From Ahrensia sp. R2A130 (GTDB taxonomy: Bacteria > Pseudomonadota > Alphaproteobacteria > Rhizobiales > Rhizobiaceae): a stretch of 64,000 nt of DNA. The first letter of the stretch is position 1; each line of letters begins with the position of its first letter. Shown here piece after piece: positions 35,389-45,200 of this stretch. The stretch lies in NCBI RefSeq assembly GCF_000179775.1, contig NZ_AEEB01000026.1, forward strand, positions 62,001-126,000, in the 5' to 3' direction. The position numbers were made by a program, and so were the translations under genes. Below the pieces are notes generated by a model. It did not search any database, had not been told where the DNA came from, and saw only the letters and a list, made by a program, of their open reading frames with translations.

Positions 35389-35775
35389 ATGGCAGTTAAT
35401 ATAAGTTCACTGAACGCACGGCGGGCGCTTGAGGCTCTGGGCGCGAACGTCAAGACTGCGCGCTTGAAGCGACGCATCTCCGTAAAGGGGTTCGCCGAGC
35501 GGGTCGGTGTGTCCGAAAGCACCATCACACGCCTGGAGAAAGGCGACGACGGTGTCAGCATTGGCACGCTGGCGATGGCTTGCCTCGTCCTTGGCGAGAT
35601 CGAGCGCATTTCCGATTTTCTTGATGCCGGGTCCGACGATACCGGGCTGCTTCTTGATCGGGAAGCGCTCCCCAAACGGATCGATAAAAAGCGAAAACCC
35701 GGATCACCGCCATCCGACAAAGGCCACTCCGCCCCCTTGTCCGATGCGGATGATGAAGAAGGGGTCGGTTTCTGA
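35389..35775 (+). CDS. HipB-like XRE-family antitoxin/regulator
   Basis: DNA-binding partner of the downstream HipA-like toxin, 128 residues. The helix-turn-helix covers about residues 18-75, with KRRISVKGFAERVGVSESTITRLEKG as the core (shown in part) followed by the second helix pair around GTLAMACLVLGEI. The rest is a charged, probably disordered tail rich in Asp, Ser and Pro. GGAAGAG precedes the ATG by eight bases. Its stop and the hipA start overlap by one base. Such proteins neutralise HipA and repress the operon by binding palindromes upstream. Confidence 0.88.
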   Translation: MAVNISSLNARRALEALGANVKTARLKRRISVKGFAERVGVSESTITRLEKGDDGVSIGTLAMACLVLGEIERISDFLDAGSDDTGLLLDREALPKRIDKKRKPGSPPSDKGHSAPLSDADDEEGVGF

Positions 35776-36998
35776 TGCCGGAAGCGATCGTCGCCCTTGG
35801 AGAAGGCAAGCGTGTCGTCGGCCGTCTGCGCTTTGAGAGTGACGGGCGGCGTCAGCATTCGCAGTTTGAGTACGCCGACGAATGGCTGGCCGCATCCGAC
35901 CATTTCGCGCTGTCGCCCGGATTACCCCTGCGCGAAGGCCGCCATTTCAGCACCGGCAAGGAGGACAAGCGTTCGGCATTGTCCGGATGCTTTGCCGACG
36001 CCGCACCGGATTCCTGGGGGCGGGCTTTGATGACCAAGGCGCTCGGCGGCGGTCTCAGCGAGTTCGACTATCTCGTGCTGTCCGACGATCGCACACGGCA
36101 GGGCGCGTTACGGTTTCTCGGCGAAGACATGGAGCCGCTGTCCGACCTGACGCCGACGATCCCGCGTCTGGTCGAGCTTGAACGGTTGCGCGGGCTTACC
36201 CAGCGGTTCGAACGCGATCCTGGTGGCGCGGAGGAAGAGGCGCGCGATCTGGCCGGTATTGCCGGCTCGCTCGGCGGCGCGCGCCCGAAGGCCAATGTCG
36301 AGGGGGATGGCCACCTCTGGATTGCCAAGTTCACCTCCGCGCAGGACACCAAGCCTGTCGAACGCGCAGAGGTCGCCACGTTGAAACTTGCGGCCATGTG
36401 CGGATTGCGGGTTGCCGAGGCGAAGTTGGAGTTACGGGACAGTGACAGCCCGATCGCGCTCATACGGCGGTTCGACCGCCGCGGTGAGACGCGCATCCCT
36501 TATATTTCAGCGAGAACCGCGCTGGACTGGCAGGGTGACGAAGGCGGCTACTATACGGATATCGCAGATGTGATCCGGCAGATTTCCAGCAAGCCCGTGG
36601 ATGACCTGCACGAGCTCTGGCGGCGGATCGTCTTCACGATCCTCGTGTCAAACAAGGACGATCATCTGAAGAACCACGGATTCATCTATGCAGGTGGTGA
36701 TCGTTGGCGGCTGTCACCAGCCTTCAACATCAATCCCTCACCATCACGGCACAGGGTTCTGGAGACCGGTATCGTCCAGGGCGGTTCGTTCCACGCCTCG
36801 CTTGATATCGCGCTAGAAGCCTGTGAGTTTTTCGACATTACGCCTGTCGATGCTAAGCAGAAGGCGTTCCAGATGGCGGAGATGATCGCGAATAACTGGA
36901 AACAAGCATTGCGCGAAGAAGGATGTTCCACAGTAACCGTGCAAATTTACGCCGATGCGTTCAATCATAATGAGAGCAAGCGTGCATTAGCTATCTGA
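35775..36998 (+). CDS. HipA-like serine/threonine kinase toxin
   Basis: Kinase of the HipA family, 407 residues. The N-terminal domain covers about residues 1-100, including GLPLREG and the DAAPDSWGR motif; the kinase core has WIAKFTSAQD near residue 183 (ATP lysine), and the catalytic loop SNKDDHLKNHGF near residue 296 followed by WRLSPAFNINPSP, the metal-binding Asp position being occupied by Asn. Characterised HipA proteins phosphorylate glutamyl-tRNA synthetase or related targets and cause growth arrest. The frame is intact, in contrast to the neighbours. The Asn in the place of the DFG-like Asp should be checked against close homologues before activity is assumed. Confidence 0.88.
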   Translation: MPEAIVALGEGKRVVGRLRFESDGRRQHSQFEYADEWLAASDHFALSPGLPLREGRHFSTGKEDKRSALSGCFADAAPDSWGRALMTKALGGGLSEFDYLVLSDDRTRQGALRFLGEDMEPLSDLTPTIPRLVELERLRGLTQRFERDPGGAEEEARDLAGIAGSLGGARPKANVEGDGHLWIAKFTSAQDTKPVERAEVATLKLAAMCGLRVAEAKLELRDSDSPIALIRRFDRRGETRIPYISARTALDWQGDEGGYYTDIADVIRQISSKPVDDLHELWRRIVFTILVSNKDDHLKNHGFIYAGGDRWRLSPAFNINPSPSRHRVLETGIVQGGSFHASLDIALEACEFFDITPVDAKQKAFQMAEMIANNWKQALREEGCSTVTVQIYADAFNHNESKRALAI

Positions 36999-37128
36999 TC
37001 CGGCCCGAGAGCATTAATGCTTACAGCCATGTTTAGCTCTGCTCTATCATTGTTATAGCCTTGCATTGGCGAAGATGCCGTAGAGACCGTATATAGATGA
37101 AATCATTTTGGAAGTAGGAACGCATTGT

Positions 37129-37873
37129 GTGGCAGTATTGAAAAGACGAACAAGCGGAATCCCGAACTGTATTCTCCGGGGTCGGGCGATCTCCGCAAAT
37201 GCGGATTTCTATCTCGCTCATGTTACAGCGGTTGGGGTGGCCCGCGAGATTATTCGAGCAGATTAAATCGAATCCCGTGTCTGCAAGGCACTGGGGGAGA
37301 ATCTCATATATTTTTTCGCGATGCGTCCAGCATACAAGTTACTGGGCGAAGACCAGAAGAATGACATTCTCGATTATTTCCCATTTTTTCCTGGTCAGTA
37401 CGGAAAATCTCGGCGCTCCTTATCATGTATACCCTTTTGACACGGGCGGCGCCCTCGATGAGGGGGCCAGCCCCGCAGTGTATCTTGAAGATTATGCGCT
37501 CGAAGAAACACTCCGAGCTGTCAACAATCATATTGCATGGGCTTTCGGGAATTCTGCCGATTATTACGATGGCAAGTTGAGGTCAGACTTTGGAAAGGAC
37601 ATTCCAGACTGGGATTCCGGTCCAAAAACATTCGGTAAGATAGCAAGACTGGCTTCTGTCGGCAGCAATCGTCCGGATCGACGCGCTTCCGCCATCGAAG
37701 TGGCATATGCTCGGCACGTACCGTTGAACGATGTGAAATTTGCGGTTCTGCCGTATCAGTTTCTTGAGGATCCCAGCGGACGCAATACCGACATGATCGA
37801 TAAGCTCACAGCCTGGAGTTGCCTGGGAAACCTATCAATGGCGACCAAACCGCGCGCCTGCCGACTTCCATAG
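37129..37873 (+). pseudogene. Broken gene of unknown family in the accessory island
   Basis: A GTG at 37129 with AGGAA eight bases upstream opens a frame (MAVLKRRTSGIPNCILRGRA) that is cut by TAA at 37264, continues in the same frame with VCKALGENLIYFFAMRPAYK and DILDYFPFFPGQYGK, and then near 37410 shifts by one to GAPYHVYPFDTGG, AVYLEDYALEETL and DVKFAVLPYQFLEDP, ending at 37873. The pieces read like one protein of about 245 residues. The part around YFFAMRPAYK and YPFDTGG resembles uncharacterised proteins I vaguely associate with defence islands, but I cannot name a family. It is not expected to be made intact. Confidence 0.55.
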
Positions 37874-38016
37874 TGAAATAAACAGGCTGGTTCGTGAGCA
37901 TCTCGCCGCAAGTGGCCAGTTATGAGCGACGTAGAGCTTAGCCTCAGTCTGATTGGCTGACCTGCGATCCGACTTCCCTCCAGCCATAGGGAGAATTCGT
38001 CGGTTGATTGATGGCC

Positions 38017-38797
38017 TTATGCGGCCTGTTTTTGCAGCGCCGTTTTCATGGCGAACTCGATGGGCGTGATGTCGCCCAGCGAGGAATGTGGTCTCTCCCG
38101 GTTGTAGTCTTCCTTCCATTCACTGATCTGTTGGCGGGCCTGCCGCACGGACGAGAAGAGCGTCTCGTTGAGACATTCATCCCTGAAGCTGCCGTTGAAG
38201 CTCTCGACGAAGCCGTTCTGCATCGGCTTGCCGGGCGCGATGTAGTGCCATTCGACGCCCGTTTCCTGGCACCACTTCAGGACCGCCATGCTGGTCATCT
38301 CAGTCCCGTTGTCAGAGACGATCGTGCGTGGTCGTCCACGCCGTTGGATGATCGCATCCAGCTCACGTGTCATCCGCAGGCCGGACAGCGACGTATCAGC
38401 GACGTATCAGCGACGAGCGCTAGGCATTCCCTGCTGAAGTCATCAACTACAGCCAGCACCCTGAACCTGCGTCCATCGGTGAAGGCGTGCGACACGAAAT
38501 CGAGGCTCCACCGTTCATTGGCACAGCTTGGCACGACCATCGATCGACGCGTCCCCAACGCCCGCTTGCGGCCGCTACGCTTGCGCACCTGAAGCTTCTC
38601 CTCGCGATACATCCGTCGCAGCGTTCCGCCGCAACCGCCTTCATGGCCTCACGCAGATAGGCGTCATTCGGCTTCACATTTGTATAGCGCACCGTCGACC
38701 TATCAATGTCCAAAGTGGAACACGCCCGCCGCTCGCTCACGCCGTGCGTCTCGCACAGGTGCGCCACGGCTTGCCTTCTGGCGGCGGGCGTCACCAC
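38017..38797 (-). pseudogene. IS3-family transposase OrfB, broken
   Basis: The integrase subunit can be followed in three pieces: VTPAARRQAVAHLCETHGVS, then after a deletion of about 75 bases YREEKLQVRKRSGRKRALG to VLAVVDDFSREC, then [12 protein letters not shown] and [16 protein letters not shown] with the DDE glutamate. The second break is an exact 11-base tandem duplication (GACGTATCAGC at 38390-38400 and 38401-38411). Homology to IS3-group OrfB is clear. Confidence 0.85.
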
Positions 38798-39055
38798 TTT
38801 TTTGCGTTGATGTCTCGCAGCATGGCATTGTCGAGCATCTGCTCCGCCAGCAGCTTCTTTAGCCTGGCGTTCTCGTCTTCAAAGGCCTTCAACTTGCGGG
38901 TGTCAGACACATCCATGCCGCCGAACTTCGCCTTGTATTTGTAGAACGACGCCGTGCTGACACCATGCTTCCGGCAAACCTCAGCAATCGGCAGAGGAGA
39001 CCTGCTCCTTCACAATTCCGATGATCTGTTCGTCGCTGAACCGTGATCGCTTCAT
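38791..39055 (-). pseudogene. IS3-family transposase OrfA, frameshifted
   Basis: Starts MKRSRFSDEQIIGIVKEQ at 39055, loses frame after about 20 codons (TGA in the first frame), and continues in the next frame as AEVCRKHGVSTASFYKYKAK and LKAFEDENARLKKLLAEQM to a stop at 38791. This is the helix-turn-helix plus leucine-zipper protein of IS407-like elements. A one-base change near 39000 breaks it. Confidence 0.85.
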
Positions 39056-39218
39056 AATCCGCCTCCTTAAAGATGACAAATTCTACCCAAAACTGGATTA
39101 AGAAATGGGGCGCAGGTCAACGCGTACCCTCTAAGTCCGGCGTCAGCACCAATGGAATAGCACGCGCTGATTTTCTAACGGAGTGGTCTGGCTCATCATC
39201 ACCCACGATGAGTGACCG

Positions 39219-39380
39219 ATGAGACAGAAGACAGAACTCCACCAGGATGCCGCCGATCGGACGGCGAAGGACATCCGTCGCAAGACACGCAAGCGCTCCG
39301 CCAGCAAGGAGAATATCCGTATCTTGCTTGCTGGACTACGCGGCGAGGACCGCATTTGGCCGGAACCAGAAACTTCATGA
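39219..39380 (+). pseudogene. Transposase OrfA fragment
   Basis: A 53-residue frame containing KDIRRKTRKRSASKENIRIL and LAGLRGED matches the N-terminal helix-turn-helix region of another IS3-type OrfA (usual pattern KxIRRxTRxxxSAEEKIRIVLxGLRGED) and then runs into unrelated codons and a stop. Only the 5' part of the element is left. The 100 bases on either side hold nothing recognisable. Confidence 0.65.
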
Positions 39381-39476
39381 TCCTCGAAATTCAACGAAAA
39401 GCGGACATTTAAACCTAGCTTACTTTATCATCTTTACAGGCAGAATGAAGACTTGATCTGCCGGTAAAGTCGAGCT

Positions 39477-40174
39477 CTACATATCAAGTTTCGCCAAGCT
39501 CTTCGTTGAGACAGTATCATGACTTTGCGTGTTTTCCCATTCCGCGATCAGGGCATCACCTTTGCCTTTGAACTCATCAGCCAGGAAAGTGCATTTTGAA
39601 ACACGGTCCAACCTGAAGTGGTGCGCTGATTGTCGTAGTTTGCACCATGCAACGGCGAGCGCCATGTCGACATAACATATAAGCACCAGAGGCCAGATAA
39701 CCCGTACCGTTCATCGTTCTTTCACATCAGCGTAAGTTAGTTTCATCTTCTGCTCTTGCCGGATAACTAGCCTTAGCTTCGACAGGTCGACCGCAGGTAT
39801 ATTTTTCGCGCCCAATGACGATGCAATCAATTTGCAGGTTCTGGCAGCAATTGTTTGCAGTTTGCTCGACGCACGACGTGCGGCCTGCCACAATTTTGGA
39901 TCGCCGGTTCGCGCGATCATGTTCAAACCGACTGCAATAGCCTCCGCTTCATCCCCATCGAAATTGACGGGGGAAGATCGCATCCCTGCCTCATGACGCA
40001 GCCTATTCTAGGTTCGCATAGAATCGGGATTTGCATGGCCTGCAAGGTAGCAATGTCACGATATATCGTTCGAATATACACCTCCTATGTCGCTGCAAGA
40101 TCGTGCGCCAAGACCGATTTTCTGGCAGTGCGCAGAAGCTGAATGACTTCGAAAAATCTTGTTGCCTTGGACAC
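39477..40174 (-). pseudogene. YafY/WYL-type transcriptional regulator, broken
   Basis: Minus-strand frame starting with GTG at 40174 reads SKATRFFEVIQLLRTARKSV and LAHDLAAT, meets a TAG, continues VYIRTIYRDIATLQAMQIPI (winged helix), shifts one base in front of NFDGDEAEAIAVGLNMIA, then RQEQKMKLTYADVKER, a TGA at 39711, and in the same frame WPLVLICYVDMALAVAWCKL and HHFRLDRV of the WYL-type C-terminal domain. Two stops and one frameshift disable it. Such regulators often sense ligands or oligonucleotides. Confidence 0.78.
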
Positions 40175-40308
40175 GATCAAACCTCGTAGAATTGCATCGA
40201 ACTGAATTACTACTGACGCATAGTTGGCAGCAGCGACCCAGTATCGATAGCGCAATCTCTTTGAGAATCGTGCTGTGAAAAATCAAGAATCCGAGACCTG
40301 AACAACAG

Positions 40309-40983
40309 GTGTCGCGCTAGTTGTCCTGCCTGCAATCGTTTTCAGCTCTGCGGGCATATTTACCAAATGGGCGCCCACACCATCGGGGATATCGTTTTTG
40401 GCGCGGTGTTTCCGCTGCGAACTTTACGCTGATTTATCTGGTAATGCGCAGGCATTCGGTCCTCGAAATGTGCGTGCTCGGTAAACCTGCATTTTTCGTC
40501 ACGGTCATGATGGGCCTTGGGACAGCCACATTCATTCCGGCCTTCAAGCTGAGCAGTGTTGCAAATGTTGCCTTGATCTATGGGGCTGCACCATTCGTGG
40601 CGGCAGCGTTGGTCTCTATCTTCACCAAGGAATTGCCGACCCACACTGTGATGATAACCAGTTTCGCTGCGTTTCAGGGCGTACGGGTGGTGGTGTCTGG
40701 TTCCCTTGGCAGCAGCCGTTTGCAAGGCGACGACTTGGCCATGTTCATGACCGTGATGATGGCATGCACAGTGGCGGGATACCGAACATATCCGGCCACG
40801 ACAGCGGCGCTGCCAGCAGCACTGTCATTCATCATCCTGCTTTCGTTCACTTTTGTTTTTGGCGATCCTTTTTCCGCGTCCTCCACACAGTTGCCAGTGC
40901 TGATCTGTTTTGGGCTCGTATTCGCAATTGCATCTGTCACACTGTCGGAAGGTGCGCGGCGTCTGCCGTCTGCCGATCATTAA
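40309..40983 (+). pseudogene. EamA/DMT-family transporter, truncated and frameshifted
   Basis: Hydrophobic frame with VLPAIVFSSAGIFTKWAP, a frameshift near 40390, then GVSAANFTLIYLVM, FFVTVMMGLGTATFIPAF, VALIYGAAPFVAAALVSIF and ICFGLVFAIASVTLSEGARR, the pattern of one and a half EamA domains. The protein stops after about seven membrane segments, short of the ten of the family, and the start is damaged. Confidence 0.72.
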
Positions 40984-41213
40984 AACCTAAGTCGATTTCT
41001 GATGAGGCCCCAACCTTCCAACATAATCTTCCCGATGGTACGTTCGGTTTCGACCATCTGGTGCGCCTTGCGGATATAGACAGCGTTGACCGGCGATATG
41101 GTCTCGGTGCCCGTTGCACGAATGCAGCCCGCGTCGATTTCGCCTGCTACCCACGTCAGCAGCCTGTGCTGTTCTATAATATCTGGCGTCTTATGCATGG
41201 CGCAGGCAAACAT
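40980..41213 (-). pseudogene. Zinc-type alcohol dehydrogenase/quinone oxidoreductase, C-terminal remnant
   Basis: The frame reads HKTPDIIEQHRLLTWVAGEI, then ISPVNAVYIRKAHQMVETER and GKIMLEGWG, which is the last quarter of a medium-chain dehydrogenase. Conserved-looking codons (SFHWEFMFA) extend a little upstream in another frame. The catalytic and nucleotide-binding parts are gone. About 110 bases without features separate it from the receiver gene. Confidence 0.68.
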
Positions 41214-41350
41214 GAACTCCCAATGAAAGGCTCGCCGCGACCAGCACGATCTGCGGCGTGTTCAGTTATTCATAAACATATGCTCGCGTTGCCAAAATAT
41301 CTGGCGGGCTAACGAGCCGATGTTCGCCGTTAGCAATCAGTGGTCGCGTT

Positions 41351-41737
41351 TCAAGTGGCGCTTGCAGCAGGCTGATCGGCGATCATAACCATCTTCTCTC
41401 GGAAGTTTTTTAAATTGAGGTCAGCTTTGTCGATGCAGCAATGCACTGCATAATTCGGTGCGTCCTGAAAGACGGGGTGATCGACATCGGAGGATATGAC
41501 GACGATTTTTCCGTCGAAGCCTGCTTCGCGGATTTTGGGCACAGTTTTGCGGAAGTCTGTGAACGGGTGCAGACGGTTATCCAGCAGCACGATGTTGGGC
41601 ATATCTTCGGCGATCACATCGACGGCCGCTTGCAGCTCCTGCGAGTAGCGCATTTCGAGATCATCAGAATTCATCGTGTAACACCGAAACAGCTCGTGCT
41701 GGTGGGCGTTATCATCGATCAAGAGTATTTTCGTCAT
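41351..41737 (-). CDS. Single-domain response regulator
   Basis: Receiver domain of 128 residues without an output domain. The acidic pair is in KILLIDDNAHQ, the phosphorylated aspartate in NIVLLDNRL near residue 53, and the conserved lysine in CIDKADL near residue 104. It is the third gene of a set with the giant kinase and another receiver, separated from the latter by 92 bases. It probably receives phosphate from that kinase and acts by protein contact. The distal end is shared with the decayed island. Confidence 0.85.
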   Translation of the reverse strand: MTKILLIDDNAHQHELFRCYTMNSDDLEMRYSQELQAAVDVIAEDMPNIVLLDNRLHPFTDFRKTVPKIREAGFDGKIVVISSDVDHPVFQDAPNYAVHCCIDKADLNLKNFREKMVMIADQPAASAT

Positions 41738-41829
41738 TTTGGTCGTTCTTTCAGGTTCTACGTTCCGCCCGTATTACGCTGAATTTTTACGCTGGATTTT
41801 CCTCTTCTGGTTGCCTGTTTCGTGCGATT

Positions 41830-42270
41830 TTACGCCGCCCAGACCAACTGTGTGGCGGCATCGTTTTCAGTGATGTGCAATTGGTCGATGACTCCGCAAA
41901 TGGCTGCAAGGCATTGTTTGTCGAGTGGTTTGTTGACGAAGAAATGCGCGCCAGCCTTGAACGCGTTTTGCCTGTCGGCAGGATCATCGGAACCGGAGCA
42001 CATGCCGGCGATCAGGCGCGCATCGCCGAATTCTTTGTCGATCAGTTTCAACGCCTCGTTGCCATTGATGCCCGGCATGTTGAGGTCGACCAGAATGACC
42101 ATGGGCTGGTCTGCATCGCGTTTCTTCATCGCGGCTTTTAAAGACGCGTATGTTACGTGATGCTTCAGCCGCACGCTGACCTGCTGCCGTTCCAGCAGCA
42201 GCTTGGAGATGAAAGCCTCGTCGTCTGAATCATCGAGATAATGAATTTCCGGGATCACCATATCAGCCAT
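41830..42270 (-). CDS. Single-domain response regulator coupled to the kinase gene
   Basis: Receiver domain of 146 residues. The acidic patch is in HYLDDSDDEAF, the phospho-aspartate in VILVDLNMPGINGNE near residue 71, and the lysine in FVNKPLD near residue 120. The ATG at 42270 overlaps the end of the kinase gene by eight bases, so translation is coupled and the two proteins are likely cognate. Proteins like this partner PAS-rich kinases of the phytochrome-like class. No DNA-binding domain is present. Confidence 0.9.
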   Translation of the reverse strand: MADMVIPEIHYLDDSDDEAFISKLLLERQQVSVRLKHHVTYASLKAAMKKRDADQPMVILVDLNMPGINGNEALKLIDKEFGDARLIAGMCSGSDDPADRQNAFKAGAHFFVNKPLDKQCLAAICGVIDQLHITENDAATQLVWAA

Positions 42271-45200
42271 CTTCTGACACCTTGTGCGGCAGGTAGATGT
42301 GGAAGGCCGCGCCGCCCAGCGCGCTGTCGGTGCATTCGATCGTGCCGCCATATTGCATGACGATACGCTGCGCGATGGACAGGCCGAGGCCGGTGCCTTC
42401 CACCTCGTCGCGGCGCTGTAAGCGGCTGAACAAGTTGAAGATGTCTTTTCGCGAATCGGCTGGAATGCCCGGTCCATTGTCTTCCAGCACGAAGAGCCAG
42501 CCGGTTTCCGTTTGTGATGTGGAGAGCTTTACGACGGGCTTTAGTTTGTCGGAGAATTTCAGTGCGTTGCCGATGAGGTTCTGAAACAGCTGCATGAAAT
42601 GCACCGATGCACCCTTGATAACGGGAAGGTCGGCAACCTCGATGACGGCGTTGTGTTCCTTGATGGCCAGCGCGAGGCCATCCAGCACATCCTTCATGAT
42701 TTTCGACAGGTCGGCATCTTCCAGCTCCACCCGCGCGTCGATGCGGGAATAGGCCAGCAGGCTGTCGATGATGCCTTTCAACCGCGAGGTGTTGCTGCCG
42801 ATGCGTTTGAGAATTTCGGTCTGCTTTGTCTCATCCACATTGAAATCAGGATCGATGAGCAACGTGGCCATGGATTCGATCAGCCGCACCGGCTCCTTCA
42901 GGTCGTGGGAGCAGACATAGGAGAAGCGGTTCAGCTCTTCGTTGGAGCGGCCCAGTTCCTCCAGCGTGGATTGCAGATCGACCTCTTTCTTCTTTTCTTC
43001 CGTGATGTCGCGGAACACGCCGAACAGGGATTCCGCTTCACCATCATCACCCTTGTGTAACGTGGCGATGGTGCGAACGATGCGCTCCTTACCATCTGCG
43101 CGGATGATGCGAGCTACCATTTCAAACGGCGCATTGCGCTCCACCGTTGCTTCCAGATGGTCGCGTACCATCGACACGTCGTCGGCATGATAGAAGTTCA
43201 GCGCGCTTTCCAGATCAGGCGAATAGGTCTCATGGGTGGTGCCATGAATGACGTGCACCTGCTCGGACCAGAACACCTCATCGTGTTTGAAATCGACCTT
43301 CCAGTAGCCGACGCCGGACAGGGCCGCGGCGAGTTCCAGCTGCTCTTTTCGTTCACGTATCGAGTTCAGCATATCGCGGTCGGCGGTCACGTCCGCCATT
43401 GTGCCCACCAGCTTGATCGGCGTGCCCTCGTCGTCGCGCACCACCTGCCCGTAAGACTTCACCCAGATATATTGGCCGTCGCCACGCTTTACCCGATAGG
43501 TTTCGTTGAAGGGGTGGTCGCTGGTGAGGTGTTGCTTGCGGCTGCGGTTCACCTTCTTGCGGTCTTCGGGGTGAATATAAGCATCCATGGCGCGGCTATA
43601 GTGTCTGCCGCCCTCACTGCGCACACCCAAAATTTCGCTCTGTCGTTCCGACAGATAAACATCGCCGGAAATCAGGTCCTCTTCCCACAGCCCGATGCGG
43701 GAGGCTTTGAGGGCCTGGCTCAGGCGCAGTTCGCTTTGCATCAACGCGGCTTCTGCCTCGTATTGCTCCGTTACGTCTTGCACGATGGCGTAGATGGCGG
43801 TGTCGTTTTGGGTGGGGTGTTTGGCCGGAATGCCGCTAGTGCGCGCCCAGATGTCCTGCCCGTTTTTCAGCCTGTAGCGCGATGTCTCCGATAATTTGGG
43901 ATCGCCTGTTTCCAGAATTTCCAGATCGCGCCGCTTGATCGCTGCCCCGGAATCCTTGCTGAAATTGTCTGCAAACACGCCCTTTTTCAAATCTTCAACC
44001 GTGCTACCCAACAGCTTGGCGGCCTGACCGTTGGAGCGGATAACGCGGCCTTTCCGGTCGCGCACCATGATGCCAACCGGCACGGTATCGAAGATCAGTT
44101 GCAACTCGTCGCGGGCGCTCATCAGTTCCGACGTGTTGTCCACCACCAGCACGATGGCACCCAGCAACTCGTTTGAGCTGGAAAAATGCGGCACGATCTT
44201 CATTGTCGCGCTCTGCGTCTTGTTGCGGATATGCCATTCCATCGGCTCGCCTGTATCGAGCGCCGCCTGCAGGCTGTCGACAAGATCGGGATAGCCAGGG
44301 CGCATTCTGCAGCGGCTGGCATGGGCCAGCGTCAGGTCGTGGGAGATGCCGAAAAATTCCTCCGACACGACACTGGCATTCGTGATCGAAAGGTTGCGGT
44401 CCACCACCAGCAGCGGAATGGTGACATTGTCCAAAATGCTAGACAGGCTCTGGTTGAGGATCGACAGCTGTTGCGCGTTAACCTGTAATTCCTCGTTGAC
44501 GGTGGATAATTCTTCGTTGGTGGATTGCAGTTCCTCGTTCGACGTTTCCAACTCTTCGTTGGTGGACTGCAACTCCTCGTTGCTGGATTGCATCTCTTCG
44601 TTCAGCGCCTGCAACTCTTCATTCGAGGTTTCCAACTCCTCCACGGTTTGTTGCAGCGTGGTCTTGGCGATCACCAATTCGCTGCTGAGGTCCGCTACCT
44701 GTTTACGAAGAGCCGCGGCCGACGGGCTGGCATCGAGCGGTTCGATCTCGACGCTTTCCTCTTTCCATTCCTTGAACACGGCCAGCGCCATCGGCCCTTC
44801 GCAATGTTCGGTCTCGATTGGGTAGATCGTCACCTTTTCGCGCAGGGTTCCCTCGCTGCCCTCTACCGTTTGGGTGAACCCTTCCGACACGATTTGATTG
44901 CGCAACACACCGGGCACAGAGGCTTGCAGATCACGGCAAAAAGGTTCGCGAATAAGCGACGTTACCTTGGTGTCGACCATGCCGGAGGACACGCCGACAT
45001 AGCGCTGAAAATCGCCGTAGGATTTCACGATGTTTAGTTTCGTATCGATCAGCACCGCAGCCGTACCAAGCCGCGCGATCAAGGCCTCCAACCGGCCCTC
45101 CGCCTGGGCAAGTTGGACAGCAGGCACCATCTCGACATTTTGCTGCGCTTTATTAATGGGCGCAGGGCGCTGATACAGCATTTCGCGCGGTGCGCGGCGC

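Larger units (their letters stand above)
37958..39120 (-). mobile_element. IS3-family insertion sequence (IS407-like), degenerate
   Basis: The ends are imperfect inverted repeats starting TGACCTGCG (37958-37966 on the plus strand; the mirror at 39112-39120), each running about 26 bases and closing with TCCAG. Between them lie orfA and orfB on the minus strand. No target duplication is seen (GGC on one side, ACG on the other), which suggests old age or rearrangement. Both genes are broken, so the copy is immobile. Confidence 0.85.

Noticed and set aside
44450-44680. Near-repetitive DNA that looked like a tandem repeat array
   Set aside because: It encodes the heptad coiled coil (NEELQSTNEEL type) of the CheB-CheR kinase, so the repetition is at protein level.
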